Assembly: GCA_019420465.1 (NCBI GenBank)
Contig: JAHZHB010000077.1
Span: 1-24,707, forward strand
Reading direction: 5' to 3'
Source of the DNA: Lachnospiraceae bacterium
Lineage (GTDB): Bacteria; Bacillota; Clostridia; Lachnospirales; Lachnospiraceae
Length of the DNA: 24,707 nucleotides
Part shown: positions 1-7,403 of the stretch, piece after piece
Layout: each line of letters begins with the position of its first letter
How positions within the stretch are numbered: the stretch's first letter is position 1
The notes under the pieces: model-generated
Database searches by the model: none
Seen by the model: the letters and a program-made list of their open reading frames with translations, nothing else
What the model was told of the DNA's origin: nothing
Program-made: the position numbers and the translations under genes

Positions 1-1
1 G

Positions 2-511
2 GGAGTATTACTTCCCTGGCACAGAAAAGAACAGCAAAAAGAAGCCAGGAAAAAATATCAGGCCAGCCTGTTAAAAATGTACCCCACACTGGTCAGCCAG
101 CTGGTGCTGTATATGGGTGCCGGGATGAGTATATCCCAGACGTTTCGCAGGATCGCAGAAGGAAAAAAGGGACGCCAGCCGGGCGCACTGGAACAGGAAT
201 GTCAGCATTTTATCCGGGAACTGGCACAGGGTGTCCCGGAGCAGGAGGCTTTGTACCGGATGGGAGAGCGCAGCGGCCTGTGGGAGTACCGCACTTTCTG
301 CGGCATGCTGATCCAGAACAGATCCAGAGGTAATGACAGTCTGCTTCCCATGCTGCAGGCCGAGGCACAGAAAGCGTTTGCCGAGAGACAGAGAAGAGCC
401 CGGGTGCTGGGAAATGAGGCAGGTACGCGCCTGCTGATGCCGATGATGCTGATGCTTGTGGTGGTACTTCTGCTGGTGCTGTTTCCGGCGATAACATCCT
501 TTTATACATAA
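2..511 (+). CDS. tadC: TadC-like type II/IV secretion platform protein (5' end outside window)
   Basis: This is the C-terminal part of an inner-membrane platform protein of the Tad/Flp pilus machine (T2SSF-domain family), the partner of the TadA ATPase that extrudes pilin. The frame is open back to base 2, so the true start lies upstream of the window; the first internal ATG at 77 is not a start, since in-frame coding continues before it. The visible 169 residues contain a helical cytoplasmic T2SSF domain (VSQLVLYMGAGMSISQTFRR, then a Gly/Glu-rich segment) and a final strong hydrophobic helix (LLMPMMLMLVVVLLLVLFP) just before the C-terminus, which is the usual T2SSF ending. A gap of 91 bases leads to the pilin gene, on the same strand. 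TadC rather than TadB is inferred from its position directly before the pilin and accessory genes; the upstream genes that would prove this are not visible. Confidence 0.85.
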   Translation, partial: GVLLPWHRKEQQKEARKKYQASLLKMYPTLVSQLVLYMGAGMSISQTFRRIAEGKKGRQPGALEQECQHFIRELAQGVPEQEALYRMGERSGLWEYRTFCGMLIQNRSRGNDSLLPMLQAEAQKAFAERQRRARVLGNEAGTRLLMPMMLMLVVVLLLVLFPAITSFYT

Positions 512-602
512 AAGGGGCAGCAAAAGGCCAGCCGGAAACCAAAGAACGAAAGACACCAGGAAATGAAAAAAGACATAAAGCAGGTAAAAAGGAGGAAGTC
601 AA

Positions 603-788
603 ATGAACAGAAAAAAGATGTGGGAAAGTATCCGTATGTTCTGGCAGGATGAAAGCGGTGTAGGTGTGGTGGAGATCATACTGATACTGGTGGTGCTGAT
701 CAGTCTTGTGCTTCTTTTTAAGGAGCAGATCACCAGTCTGGTAAAGTCCACACTGACAAAGATCAAAAATCAGGGTTCTTCTGTATAA
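603..788 (+). CDS. Flp-type IVb pilin (Flp1-like)
   Basis: A 61-residue protein, the usual size for Flp-family major pilins. After a short basic N-terminus and an ESGVG segment comes GVVEIILILVVLISLVLLF, a hydrophobic helix with a Glu near its start, as expected for a type IVb prepilin whose leader is cut just before the helix. The short tail is Lys/Thr-rich. A strong AAGGAGG lies 7 bases before the ATG. It follows the platform gene and precedes minor pilins and a prepilin peptidase, so it is most likely the fibre subunit. The classical G/XXXXEF cleavage motif is replaced by a G-V-V-E form, which is common in clostridial Flp1-like pilins; the exact cleavage site is inferred. Confidence 0.88.
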   Translation: MNRKKMWESIRMFWQDESGVGVVEIILILVVLISLVLLFKEQITSLVKSTLTKIKNQGSSV

Positions 789-798
789 GGAGCTGAAA

Positions 799-2262
799 AT
801 GAAGAAAAAAGGCAGTATTACGGTATACCTTCTTTTGCTTCTTGCGGTGTTTTTGCTCCTTGTGGGTGCCGTGTTTTTTTCGGTGCGCTACCGGGGAGCA
901 AAGACGATCGTAAAAACAGCGGCCAGACAGAGCGTGCTGGATCTGTTTTCGCGGTATGAGCCGACACTGTTTGAGGAGTATGATCTGTTGTTTCTGGATG
1001 CCGGTTTTGGCACGAAAGATTTTCAGGGCGGACGTCTTCTTGGCTGTATGGAAAAGAATGCCGCAGGCATGTGGGGCCAGCAGACAGCGGCGACCAATCT
1101 CTGGGGACTTACAGAGGCAAAAGTGGCACTGACCGGATATACACTGGCGACAGATCAGAATGGGGAGGCTTTTTACCGGCAGGCCGTAGCAGCGGCCACA
1201 CAGGCGCTGCCTTCGGATGCACTGCAGCTGGCAAAGACATATGCCGCGCAGGCGAAAAAGCAGGAAACAGCCGGACGCACACAGGGGGATGTCGACAAAG
1301 CCTGTAAAGAATATCAGCAGGCTGTGGAAAAGGCGCAGGAAGGCGAGGTCAAGGATACCGGACAGGGAGAAAAGGAAGCGTCTGGAGGGATGAAAAAGCC
1401 GGAGACTACCGGTGAAAAACAGGAAAATCCGATCGAAGCCGTAAAAAAGATGCAAAAAAAAGGAATCCTTGGTCTGGTCATGCCAAAAGAGAGCAGCATG
1501 TCTCAGGGCAGCGTCAAGAAGACGACTCTGCTCTCGCAGAGAAAGCTTAAAAGCGGTGTCGGACTGGCTACGGCGGCAAAGACACACAGTGCAGCAGACA
1601 GAGTATTGTTCGGACACTATCTTGGCAGTCATCTTTCCTGCTTCTGTACACCGGACGAGAAGGCCTGGCTGTCCTGGCAGATGGAATATCTGATCGGACA
1701 GAAAAATACAGACAAGGCGAATTTAAAGAAAACCGTGGAAGCACTTCTGGTGATGCGGGAGGGAGCAAACCTTATGTATCTCAAAAGCGATGCCCGGATG
1801 ATGGCAAAAGTACATGCACTTGCCGCGTCTGTAGCTGCTTCGCTGGCGGTTCCGGTCAGTGAAAGACTGATCAGCCGGGTACTGTGTGTCTGCTGGGCCT
1901 ACGGGGAGAGCCTGATGGATGTAAAGACACTGCTTTCGGGCGGCCGGGTGCCGGTTGTCAAGGACAGTGACTCCTGGCAGCTGACGCTTTCACAGCTGTC
2001 AAAGGCGGACAGTCAGGCGGTGAAAAAGCAGACAAAAGGCCTTTCCTATGCCGGGTATCTGGAGCTTTTGTTGCAACTGCAGACCGAAAAACAGATGATC
2101 AGGCGTGGGATGGACATGGTGGAGCTTGGCATGCGTGGACGTACGGGGAAAGAGGGATTTTCGCTGGATCAGTGCGTAGGCGGGCTCGGTATAAAGCTTT
2201 CAGCGCATGTGTCAGGAGCCGGAGAAGTAAGTGCAGAGGAGTACAGAAGCTATGAAGACTGA
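799..2262 (+). CDS. DUF5702-like Tad-locus surface protein
   Basis: A 487-residue protein with one N-terminal membrane helix (ITVYLLLLLAVFLLLVGAVF, about residues 7-26) preceded by MKKKGS, as in pseudopilins, and a large domain predicted to be outside. The opening KGSITVYLLLLLAVFLLLVG and the following R-x-A-x-DLFSRYEPTLFEEYDLLFLD segment match the DUF5702 family found in Tad loci of Lachnospiraceae. Residues about 140-230 are Gln/Lys/Glu-rich and low-complexity, probably a flexible linker; the C-terminal half is helical. Its AAGGAG site (787-792) overlaps the stop codon of the pilin gene, showing tight coupling. The role is unknown; an anchored surface or pilus-assembly protein is inferred from topology and locus. 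Confidence 0.8.
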   Translation: MKKKGSITVYLLLLLAVFLLLVGAVFFSVRYRGAKTIVKTAARQSVLDLFSRYEPTLFEEYDLLFLDAGFGTKDFQGGRLLGCMEKNAAGMWGQQTAATNLWGLTEAKVALTGYTLATDQNGEAFYRQAVAAATQALPSDALQLAKTYAAQAKKQETAGRTQGDVDKACKEYQQAVEKAQEGEVKDTGQGEKEASGGMKKPETTGEKQENPIEAVKKMQKKGILGLVMPKESSMSQGSVKKTTLLSQRKLKSGVGLATAAKTHSAADRVLFGHYLGSHLSCFCTPDEKAWLSWQMEYLIGQKNTDKANLKKTVEALLVMREGANLMYLKSDARMMAKVHALAASVAASLAVPVSERLISRVLCVCWAYGESLMDVKTLLSGGRVPVVKDSDSWQLTLSQLSKADSQAVKKQTKGLSYAGYLELLLQLQTEKQMIRRGMDMVELGMRGRTGKEGFSLDQCVGGLGIKLSAHVSGAGEVSAEEYRSYED

Positions 2263-3076
2263 AAACTACAGGGCAGCGTTTCGGCGCAGGGAAAATAATA
2301 GAAAGGACACGAACACAATCTCATTATTAATAAAAAAAACAACACTCTCTCTTCAGACAAATCTATTTGCGTTTTTCCCCAAAAAACGAAAAGAAATCCC
2401 TGTGTCCGGAGCGTTGCCCTGTAGTTTTCAGAAAGGCAGTCTGGTGGCGGAGGCAGCGATGGTACTGCCTCTGTTTCTGATCGCCATGCTCACGATCGGC
2501 GGAATGCTTGGTGCCTACAGCTGTCAGATCACCATGACGGAGCAGCTTCTGGAAACGGCGGAAAAAACAGCGGTTTACAGGGCTTCGACAGCCGATGCTT
2601 CGACAGCGGATATACCGCTGATAAAAAGCAAAGTCTTTGTCCTTGCAGTGCGGTTGCCGGGTCTTGGCAGATGCCGGCTTACGGCAGTAGCCAGAGTGCG
2701 GGCATGGATCGGCTATACCGGGGATCTGGACGATATGGATACACCGTACGAAGATAGCATGATCGTTTATATCAGTGATAACAAAGACGTGTATCATACC
2801 AGCCCGGAATGCAGTTATCTGGATATTCATCTTCTGGCCATGAGCAAAGAGCAGGCGGCCAGCGCCAGAAATGAGAGTGGAAAGCGTTATACGCCCTGCG
2901 ATAAATGCTGTCACGGTGCGGGAAACGGTACGGTGTATGTCAGCGGTCAGGGCAGTCACTATCATGCGCTGGCAGGCTGCAGCGGACTTTCCCGCAGTCC
3001 GACGATGGTGACCAGAAAGGAAGTCGGACATCTGCCACTCTGTACGAGATGCCGGAAAAGGGAGCAGGCAGGATGA
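2252..3076 (+). CDS. TadE-like pseudopilin with tandem C-terminal Cys/His motifs
   Basis: About 274 residues. A TadE-type segment GSLVAEAAMVLPLFLIAMLT (about residues 62-81) forms the single membrane helix, with the conserved Glu at its start. The C-terminal third holds two copies of one motif: VYISDNKDVYH-x4-CSYL ... TPCDKC and VYVSGQGSHYH-x4-CSGL ... LPLCTRC. Each copy carries one His, one Cys and a CxxC pair and could bind a metal ion; this is inferred from residue pattern only. The ATG at 2252 overlaps the previous gene by 11 bases; an in-frame GTG at 2231 is an alternative. A later GTG at 2402 would remove an odd, AT-rich N-terminal extension of about 50 residues. The stop overlaps the next start (ATGA), so the two are translationally coupled. 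Confidence 0.78.
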   Translation: MKTENYRAAFRRRENNRKDTNTISLLIKKTTLSLQTNLFAFFPKKRKEIPVSGALPCSFQKGSLVAEAAMVLPLFLIAMLTIGGMLGAYSCQITMTEQLLETAEKTAVYRASTADASTADIPLIKSKVFVLAVRLPGLGRCRLTAVARVRAWIGYTGDLDDMDTPYEDSMIVYISDNKDVYHTSPECSYLDIHLLAMSKEQAASARNESGKRYTPCDKCCHGAGNGTVYVSGQGSHYHALAGCSGLSRSPTMVTRKEVGHLPLCTRCRKREQAG

Positions 3077-3489
3077 GCACTTTTCTGGGCATATTTCTGA
3101 CGCTGCATGCAGTGATGGATGCAAAAAGCGGGTATATTTACCTGCCACTTGTCTGGGTGCAGATGGCTGTGGGATTTTTTGGTGGCTGTCTGCAGGGCAG
3201 GGATCTTCTGGAACTTTGTATACGGCTGTTGCCGGGCGCCTGTCTTTTTCCGGTCAGCTACGTCACCCGGGAAAAGATCGGCCGGGGAGATACCTGGCTT
3301 TTGATGGCAGCAGGACTGTATCTGAAGCTCTGGCAGCAGCTGTATCTGTGGAGTCTGGCATCAGTACTGGCTTTTTTGTGGACAATGTGGCAGTTTATAC
3401 GTCATCGTGTGGATAAAGAGGCAGAGATCGCCTTTGCCCCGTTCGTATGGCTGGGATATCTGGGAGGAGTATGCTGTGGATGGTTTTAG
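3073..3489 (+). CDS. Short A24-type prepilin peptidase (TadV/CpaA-like)
   Basis: This is the membrane aspartyl protease that removes the leader of Flp and TadE-type prepilins. The two expected catalytic aspartates are visible: one in VMDAKSGYIYLPL (about residue 15) and one in the GxGD motif GRGDTWLL (about residue 75). At 138 residues it is of the minimal TadV/CpaA size, lacking the methyltransferase domain of PilD-type enzymes. It has about four or five hydrophobic segments. The ATG overlaps the TGA of the preceding pseudopilin gene (ATGA), and its 3' end overlaps the next gene by 14 bases. An open frame continues upstream inside the preceding gene, but the ATG at 3073 is where similarity to the family begins. 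Confidence 0.85.
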   Translation: MSTFLGIFLTLHAVMDAKSGYIYLPLVWVQMAVGFFGGCLQGRDLLELCIRLLPGACLFPVSYVTREKIGRGDTWLLMAAGLYLKLWQQLYLWSLASVLAFLWTMWQFIRHRVDKEAEIAFAPFVWLGYLGGVCCGWF

Positions 3490-3886
3490 AAAGAAAGGAA
3501 GTTTCAGTGTGGAGGCTGTGTTTGTGGTACCGGTCTGTCTTATGGTGGTGTTTTTTCTTTTGCAGGCGTTTTTTTACTGGCACCACAGCAGCTGGTATAC
3601 GGCCGTTGCCTGGGAGTGTGCGCTGACACAGATGCAGAGCGGTCCTGTGGAGGAAACTGCGGATACACGCTGGCAGAAGGTACGCACACAACAGGTGTTT
3701 CCGGTAGCCTCTGTGCAGGAGCGGTCAGAAACAGGAAACCAGAGGGTGCAGGTGGTGATCCGGGGCAGCCAGGCCGGGGTGATGGGACTTCCCGTCATGC
3801 GTTTTCAGGCAGAAGCAAAACGGTCGTGGCAGTCTCCGGCAACAGTACTGCGCAGGCAGAAGAGACTGAAGCAGTTGACAGAGTAA
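3476..3886 (+). CDS. TadE-like pseudopilin
   Basis: A 136-residue minor pilin-like protein starting at GTG 3476. That start is chosen because GGGAGGAG (3462-3469) sits 6 bases upstream; longer versions would run deep into the peptidase gene. After FRKKGS comes FSVEAVFVVPVCLMVVFFLL, the TadE hallmark of a Glu at the beginning of a single membrane helix, and then an extracytoplasmic domain rich in Gln, Arg and Val. It overlaps the prepilin peptidase by 14 bases and is followed 12 bases later by the FHA gene. Role inferred: minor subunit or assembly factor of the Tad pilus, probably a substrate of the adjacent peptidase. Confidence 0.8.
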   Translation: MDGFRKKGSFSVEAVFVVPVCLMVVFFLLQAFFYWHHSSWYTAVAWECALTQMQSGPVEETADTRWQKVRTQQVFPVASVQERSETGNQRVQVVIRGSQAGVMGLPVMRFQAEAKRSWQSPATVLRRQKRLKQLTE

Positions 3887-3898
3887 AGGAGGAAGAAC

Positions 3899-5365
3899 AT
3901 GAATCTGCGATACCAGAGGGACCTGTATCGTGTGCAGCTGTGCTGTGATACGGACAGAGAGGAGACTGAACAGAGCTATTCTTTGCAGATGTGCCTGAGA
4001 AATACGATCGAGGGACTTCTGGTCTGCCAGATACAGAAGACAGACGGTCATCTTGCCATCTGCTGGGATGTGACGTCAAGGCACAGTCTGGCACAGGTGA
4101 CAGAGGACGGACAGATCCCGCCGTCGGTACTGCAGCGTATTTTACAGGCCATCCTGAAGACATTGGATAGCATGGAGCGCTTTCTGGTACCCTGTGAGTA
4201 TCTGGTGCTGGATCCCGAGCTGCTTTTTCTGGCACCGGAGACCGGAGAAGTCCGTTTTATCTGTGATTTTGAGAACAGACAGAGCTTTTCAAAGACGCTT
4301 CTTACGTTGGGCGAATATGTACTGGAACATATGGATCATCGTGACGACAGAGCCATGCATCTGGGGTATGGCTTATACCGGCTGGCAGTAGAAGAATGCT
4401 TTGACAAAGCAGGACTGCAAAACCTGTGTATCACGGTGACAGAAGAAAAGACGGTGGAGCCGGAAATGAAACAGCGTTCGTTTGAATCGTATGCTTCCCG
4501 GGAAAATTCGTCTGAAAGGTATGCCGGGCCGGAAAACAGGGAAAGGCAGGAAGCTCTGGAAGCCTTTTTTTCCGAGGACGAAAAAGAAGAAACACACCAG
4601 CTGTCTCCCTGGCAGATCTGTGGTGGCTGTGCGGTGGCGATCCTGTGTGGTACGGGGATCATGGAAGGTGTGCAGTATTTTCGAAATGGCAGGCATCTGC
4701 AGCTGATCTGGCTCGGGGTGGCTGTCGTTTTGTTTCTGGTTTCCAGTGTGGCCATGCTGATCCTGTGGAAGATAGACGGAAAAAGGGAGCATATGGCAGA
4801 TAAAAAGAACAGAGCGAACGATTTCCCGGATCTAAGTGCGAAGAAACAGGATAAACAAAGCCGGCACAGACCCGTAGAAACTGACAGGGATGACACTGGC
4901 CGTTATGTGAAAAGTGAAAGGATGATGAGAGACCCGCGTTTAGATATGCTCTGTACACCCGCTGGCAAAGAAGCTGTGTCAGAACAGCCGGAGAGCTGGG
5001 AAACGACAGTTTTGAACCGTTCTCAGCCGGACCAGGCGAAGGCGGAGCTTGCTTTTGCGGATGGTACGAGATTTCCTCTGGCAGGACAGCAGTGGTTTAT
5101 CGGCAAGAGTCCGGCGCAGGCAGATCTGTGTCTGACCCAGTCGACGGTAAGCCGTCTGCATGCCAGAATCTGGGAAAAGGAAGGTGCATACTATATCGAA
5201 GATATGCATTCCCGCAATGGAACGATCGTGGAAGGAAGTCTGCTGGAACCGGGCGAAAGGAGAAAACTGGCATCGGGAATGCAGCTCATTTTTGCTGATG
5301 TCAGCTGCCGGTTTCTGACAGAAAATGACGAATGTGAACCAGAGTACAGCAGGAAGGTATATTGA
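3899..5365 (+). CDS. DUF6382 and FHA-domain membrane protein
   Basis: A 488-residue protein. Residues about 1-190 match the DUF6382 type of N-terminal domain seen beside FHA domains in clostridial Tad loci. Two membrane helices follow (about 238-258 and 266-290), then a charged linker, then a C-terminal FHA phosphothreonine-binding domain (about 385-473). FHA key residues are visible: the Gly-Lys-Ser loop (402-404), SRLH (418-421) and NG (440-441). Both soluble domains would lie in the cytoplasm. AAAGGAGG precedes the ATG, and it is the last gene of the Tad operon. FHA domains read Ser/Thr phosphorylation, so it may link a kinase signal to pilus assembly; no Ser/Thr kinase is in the window, so this is inference. 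Confidence 0.85.
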   Translation: MNLRYQRDLYRVQLCCDTDREETEQSYSLQMCLRNTIEGLLVCQIQKTDGHLAICWDVTSRHSLAQVTEDGQIPPSVLQRILQAILKTLDSMERFLVPCEYLVLDPELLFLAPETGEVRFICDFENRQSFSKTLLTLGEYVLEHMDHRDDRAMHLGYGLYRLAVEECFDKAGLQNLCITVTEEKTVEPEMKQRSFESYASRENSSERYAGPENRERQEALEAFFSEDEKEETHQLSPWQICGGCAVAILCGTGIMEGVQYFRNGRHLQLIWLGVAVVLFLVSSVAMLILWKIDGKREHMADKKNRANDFPDLSAKKQDKQSRHRPVETDRDDTGRYVKSERMMRDPRLDMLCTPAGKEAVSEQPESWETTVLNRSQPDQAKAELAFADGTRFPLAGQQWFIGKSPAQADLCLTQSTVSRLHARIWEKEGAYYIEDMHSRNGTIVEGSLLEPGERRKLASGMQLIFADVSCRFLTENDECEPEYSRKVY

Positions 5366-5420
5366 AATGTACGAAAAAAGAAGTTTAGTCGAAAATATGA
5401 GACATTTTTGCTGTGACTTC

Positions 5421-5449
5421 TTGTGTATTACTTAAAAAATGGGTATAAT
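5421..5449 (+). promoter_or_regulatory. Sigma-70-type promoter of the rhomboid gene
   Basis: TTGTGT (5421-5426), a 17-base spacer and a perfect TATAAT (5444-5449) precede the rhomboid start by 29 bases. It separates the rhomboid gene from the Tad operon, although no strong terminator is seen after the FHA gene, so read-through is also possible. Confidence 0.75.
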
Positions 5450-5478
5450 CGGAAAAGAAAAAACAGAGAGGTTTTTCC

Positions 5479-6105
5479 ATGGACGAATATTCCCGCAGAG
5501 GCGATGCTGTGGATGAGATCCTGAAGGGTCCGCGGCGTTATGTAAATCTATTGATCGTTGCAGCAAATATAGTGCTGTTTTTTCTGGTGGAGCTGACAGG
5601 AGACAGTACAGATACGGAGCACATGGTGCGCTGGGGTGCAGCCTGGCTGCCGGATATTTTAAACGGGCAGGTCTACCGGCTGTTTGTCTGTATGTTTCTC
5701 CATTTTGGGATTACCCATCTGGGCAACAATATGCTGGTGCTTCTCTTTCTGGGAGATACGCTCGAAAAGATCACCGGCCATTTTAAATATGGCGTGATCT
5801 GCCTGGGCGGTGGCCTGATCGGCAGTATCATTTCCTGTGTACATGAATATATGACAGGTGCATACTATGTATCCGCCGGAGCCTCCGGCTGTGTCTTTGC
5901 CGTGACCGGAGCACTTTTATATATCGTGATCCGTGAGAGAGGACGGCTTGGCACTCTGACGGTGCGCCGGATGGTGATCCTTGCGGCACTTTCCGTATAT
6001 AACGGCTTTGTATCGACCAGCGTGGACAATTACGCGCACATCGGAGGACTGCTCGGCGGATTTGTGTTATGTATGCTGCTGTATCGGAGCAGATCTGTGG
6101 ATTAA
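5479..6105 (+). CDS. Rhomboid-family intramembrane serine protease
   Basis: A 208-residue polytopic membrane protein with about six helices, the core rhomboid size with almost no extra domain. The catalytic serine is in GASG (Ser136) and the catalytic histidine is in AHIGGLLGG (His187). The oxyanion and helix-2 residues H-x3-N (His80, Asn84) and the LNGQVYRLFVCMFLH region, the equivalent of the WR motif, are also visible. It has its own promoter (5421-5449) and a GAGAGG site. Rhomboids cut single-pass membrane proteins near the membrane surface; being next to a locus rich in such proteins suggests a link, but the substrate is unknown. Its stop overlaps the convergent kinase gene by 4 bases. 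Confidence 0.93.
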   Translation: MDEYSRRGDAVDEILKGPRRYVNLLIVAANIVLFFLVELTGDSTDTEHMVRWGAAWLPDILNGQVYRLFVCMFLHFGITHLGNNMLVLLFLGDTLEKITGHFKYGVICLGGGLIGSIISCVHEYMTGAYYVSAGASGCVFAVTGALLYIVIRERGRLGTLTVRRMVILAALSVYNGFVSTSVDNYAHIGGLLGGFVLCMLLYRSRSVD

Positions 6106-6830
6106 TACATGATGGGCAGGATGATCGTGACGATCATACCTTTGCCTGTATCGGCATCCAGTGTGGCCAGACCTTTATGTGCCCGTACGACTTCGTTTAC
6201 GATGGAAAGGCCGAGTCCTGTACCGTCCTTTTTGTGCGTGACAAAGGGCTCCATGATCTCGCGCAGTTCGGCTTTGGCGATGCCTTCGCCGGTATCTTCG
6301 ATCTGGATGATGATATTGTCGGTATCGCTGCGGACACGACAGTAGATATTGCCACCGTCCGGCATGGCCTCTACGGCGTTACGTAAAACGTTGTAAAAGA
6401 CCTCCTGCATCTTGACGACATCCAGCATAAAGGTAGGGATCGGACCGTCTTTTTCGATAGAGACCTCGATATGCTGTGCTTTAAAGCTTGGCATATAGGA
6501 TTTGATGACCGACTCCAGGATCACATACGGACTGGCGTTGGAAAATTTCAGGATCCGGGCATTGTTGTAGTTGGATACATCACCGAGCAGCTGTTTTAAA
6601 AAGGACATATTGTCCATAAGCTCTTCCCAGTGATCCCATTTGCGCACCTCCGGGTGTTCTGAGGAGATCAGCTGCAGGTAGCTGTTGATCAGCGTGACCG
6701 GGTTTCTGACTTCGTGAGAGATCTTAGCCATCTCTTTGCGGTGGTCTTCCTGCATGGCTTCATAGATGGCGCTGAAGCTCTCGTCTGTTTTGTAGTAGCT
6801 GTGTAAGCGTACGATATCTTTGGTTTTCAT
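6102..6830 (-). CDS. Orphan soluble sensor histidine kinase
   Basis: A 242-residue kinase made only of a short N-terminus, a HisKA dimerisation domain and a HATPase_c domain. The phospho-acceptor His39 lies in KISHEVRNP. The N box is NVLRNAVEAMPDGG (Asn147, Asn151), the G1 box is DTGEGI (179-184) and the G2 box is GTGLGLSI (203-210). There is no membrane helix and no recognised sensor domain, so it is cytoplasmic and its signal is probably sensed through the first 30 residues or a partner. No response regulator is nearby. Orphan kinases of this kind in clostridia may feed Spo0A, but this is inference only. AAGGAGG precedes the ATG. It converges on the rhomboid gene with a 4-base overlap. Confidence 0.92.
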   Translation of the reverse strand: MKTKDIVRLHSYYKTDESFSAIYEAMQEDHRKEMAKISHEVRNPVTLINSYLQLISSEHPEVRKWDHWEELMDNMSFLKQLLGDVSNYNNARILKFSNASPYVILESVIKSYMPSFKAQHIEVSIEKDGPIPTFMLDVVKMQEVFYNVLRNAVEAMPDGGNIYCRVRSDTDNIIIQIEDTGEGIAKAELREIMEPFVTHKKDGTGLGLSIVNEVVRAHKGLATLDADTGKGMIVTIILPIMY

Positions 6831-6977
6831 ATCGGAAATCCTCCTTAGGATATGTATTTATAAAAAGGTTACACCATATGAGCCAATTATGCAATCAAAA
6901 GCGCACGACAAAATTCGACATATGTACCGACATTTTTTGCCGGCAGATATAGATAGGAAAAGTAAAGGAGAACAAAA

Positions 6978-7394
6978 ATGGAAAACTGTGTATTTTGTAA
7001 TCTGGCAAATGGAATCTGGGATTCCGCAACACTGTACGAGGACGAGGATTTCAGGGTGATCCTGGATCTCGGACCGGCTACCAAAGGGCATGCACTGATT
7101 CTGCCAAAGGAGCATTATGCCAATATTTATGAGATTCCGGAGGAAAAAGCAGCCAAAGCGATCGTTCTGGCAAAAAAAATGGCAACGGTCATGACAGAGG
7201 CACTCGGCTGTGACGGCTTTAATATCGTGCAGAACAATGGAGAAGCAGCGGGCCAGACGGTCTTTCATTTCCATATGCATCTGATCCCGCGCTACAAAGG
7301 GGATGATGCCGGATTTGGATGGCATACCGGTGAGCTCAGTGAAGAAACAAAGCAGGAAGTGCTCAAAAAAGTGGCAGAAAAGATGGAGGCATAA
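6978..7394 (+). CDS. HIT-family nucleotide hydrolase or transferase
   Basis: A 138-residue histidine-triad protein. The active-site triad HFHMH (His97, His99, His101) is followed by LIPR, and the nucleotide-binding N-terminal part has the typical CVFC pair (Cys4, Cys7), which with His46 and the first triad His is expected to hold a structural zinc in this subfamily. The family hydrolyses nucleoside phosphoramidates, dinucleoside polyphosphates or adenylylated lysine; the exact substrate cannot be told from sequence. AAAGGAG lies 7 bases before the ATG. The sigma-factor gene starts 9 bases after its stop, so the two are probably co-transcribed. Confidence 0.93.
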   Translation: MENCVFCNLANGIWDSATLYEDEDFRVILDLGPATKGHALILPKEHYANIYEIPEEKAAKAIVLAKKMATVMTEALGCDGFNIVQNNGEAAGQTVFHFHMHLIPRYKGDDAGFGWHTGELSEETKQEVLKKVAEKMEA

Positions 7395-7403
7395 AGAAAA
7401 AAC

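Noticed and set aside
763..1632. Long open frame of 289 codons on the - strand
   Set aside because: It is fully opposite the DUF5702 gene, rich in Cys, Arg and Leu without domain features, and has no ribosome site; it mirrors the codon pattern of the real gene.
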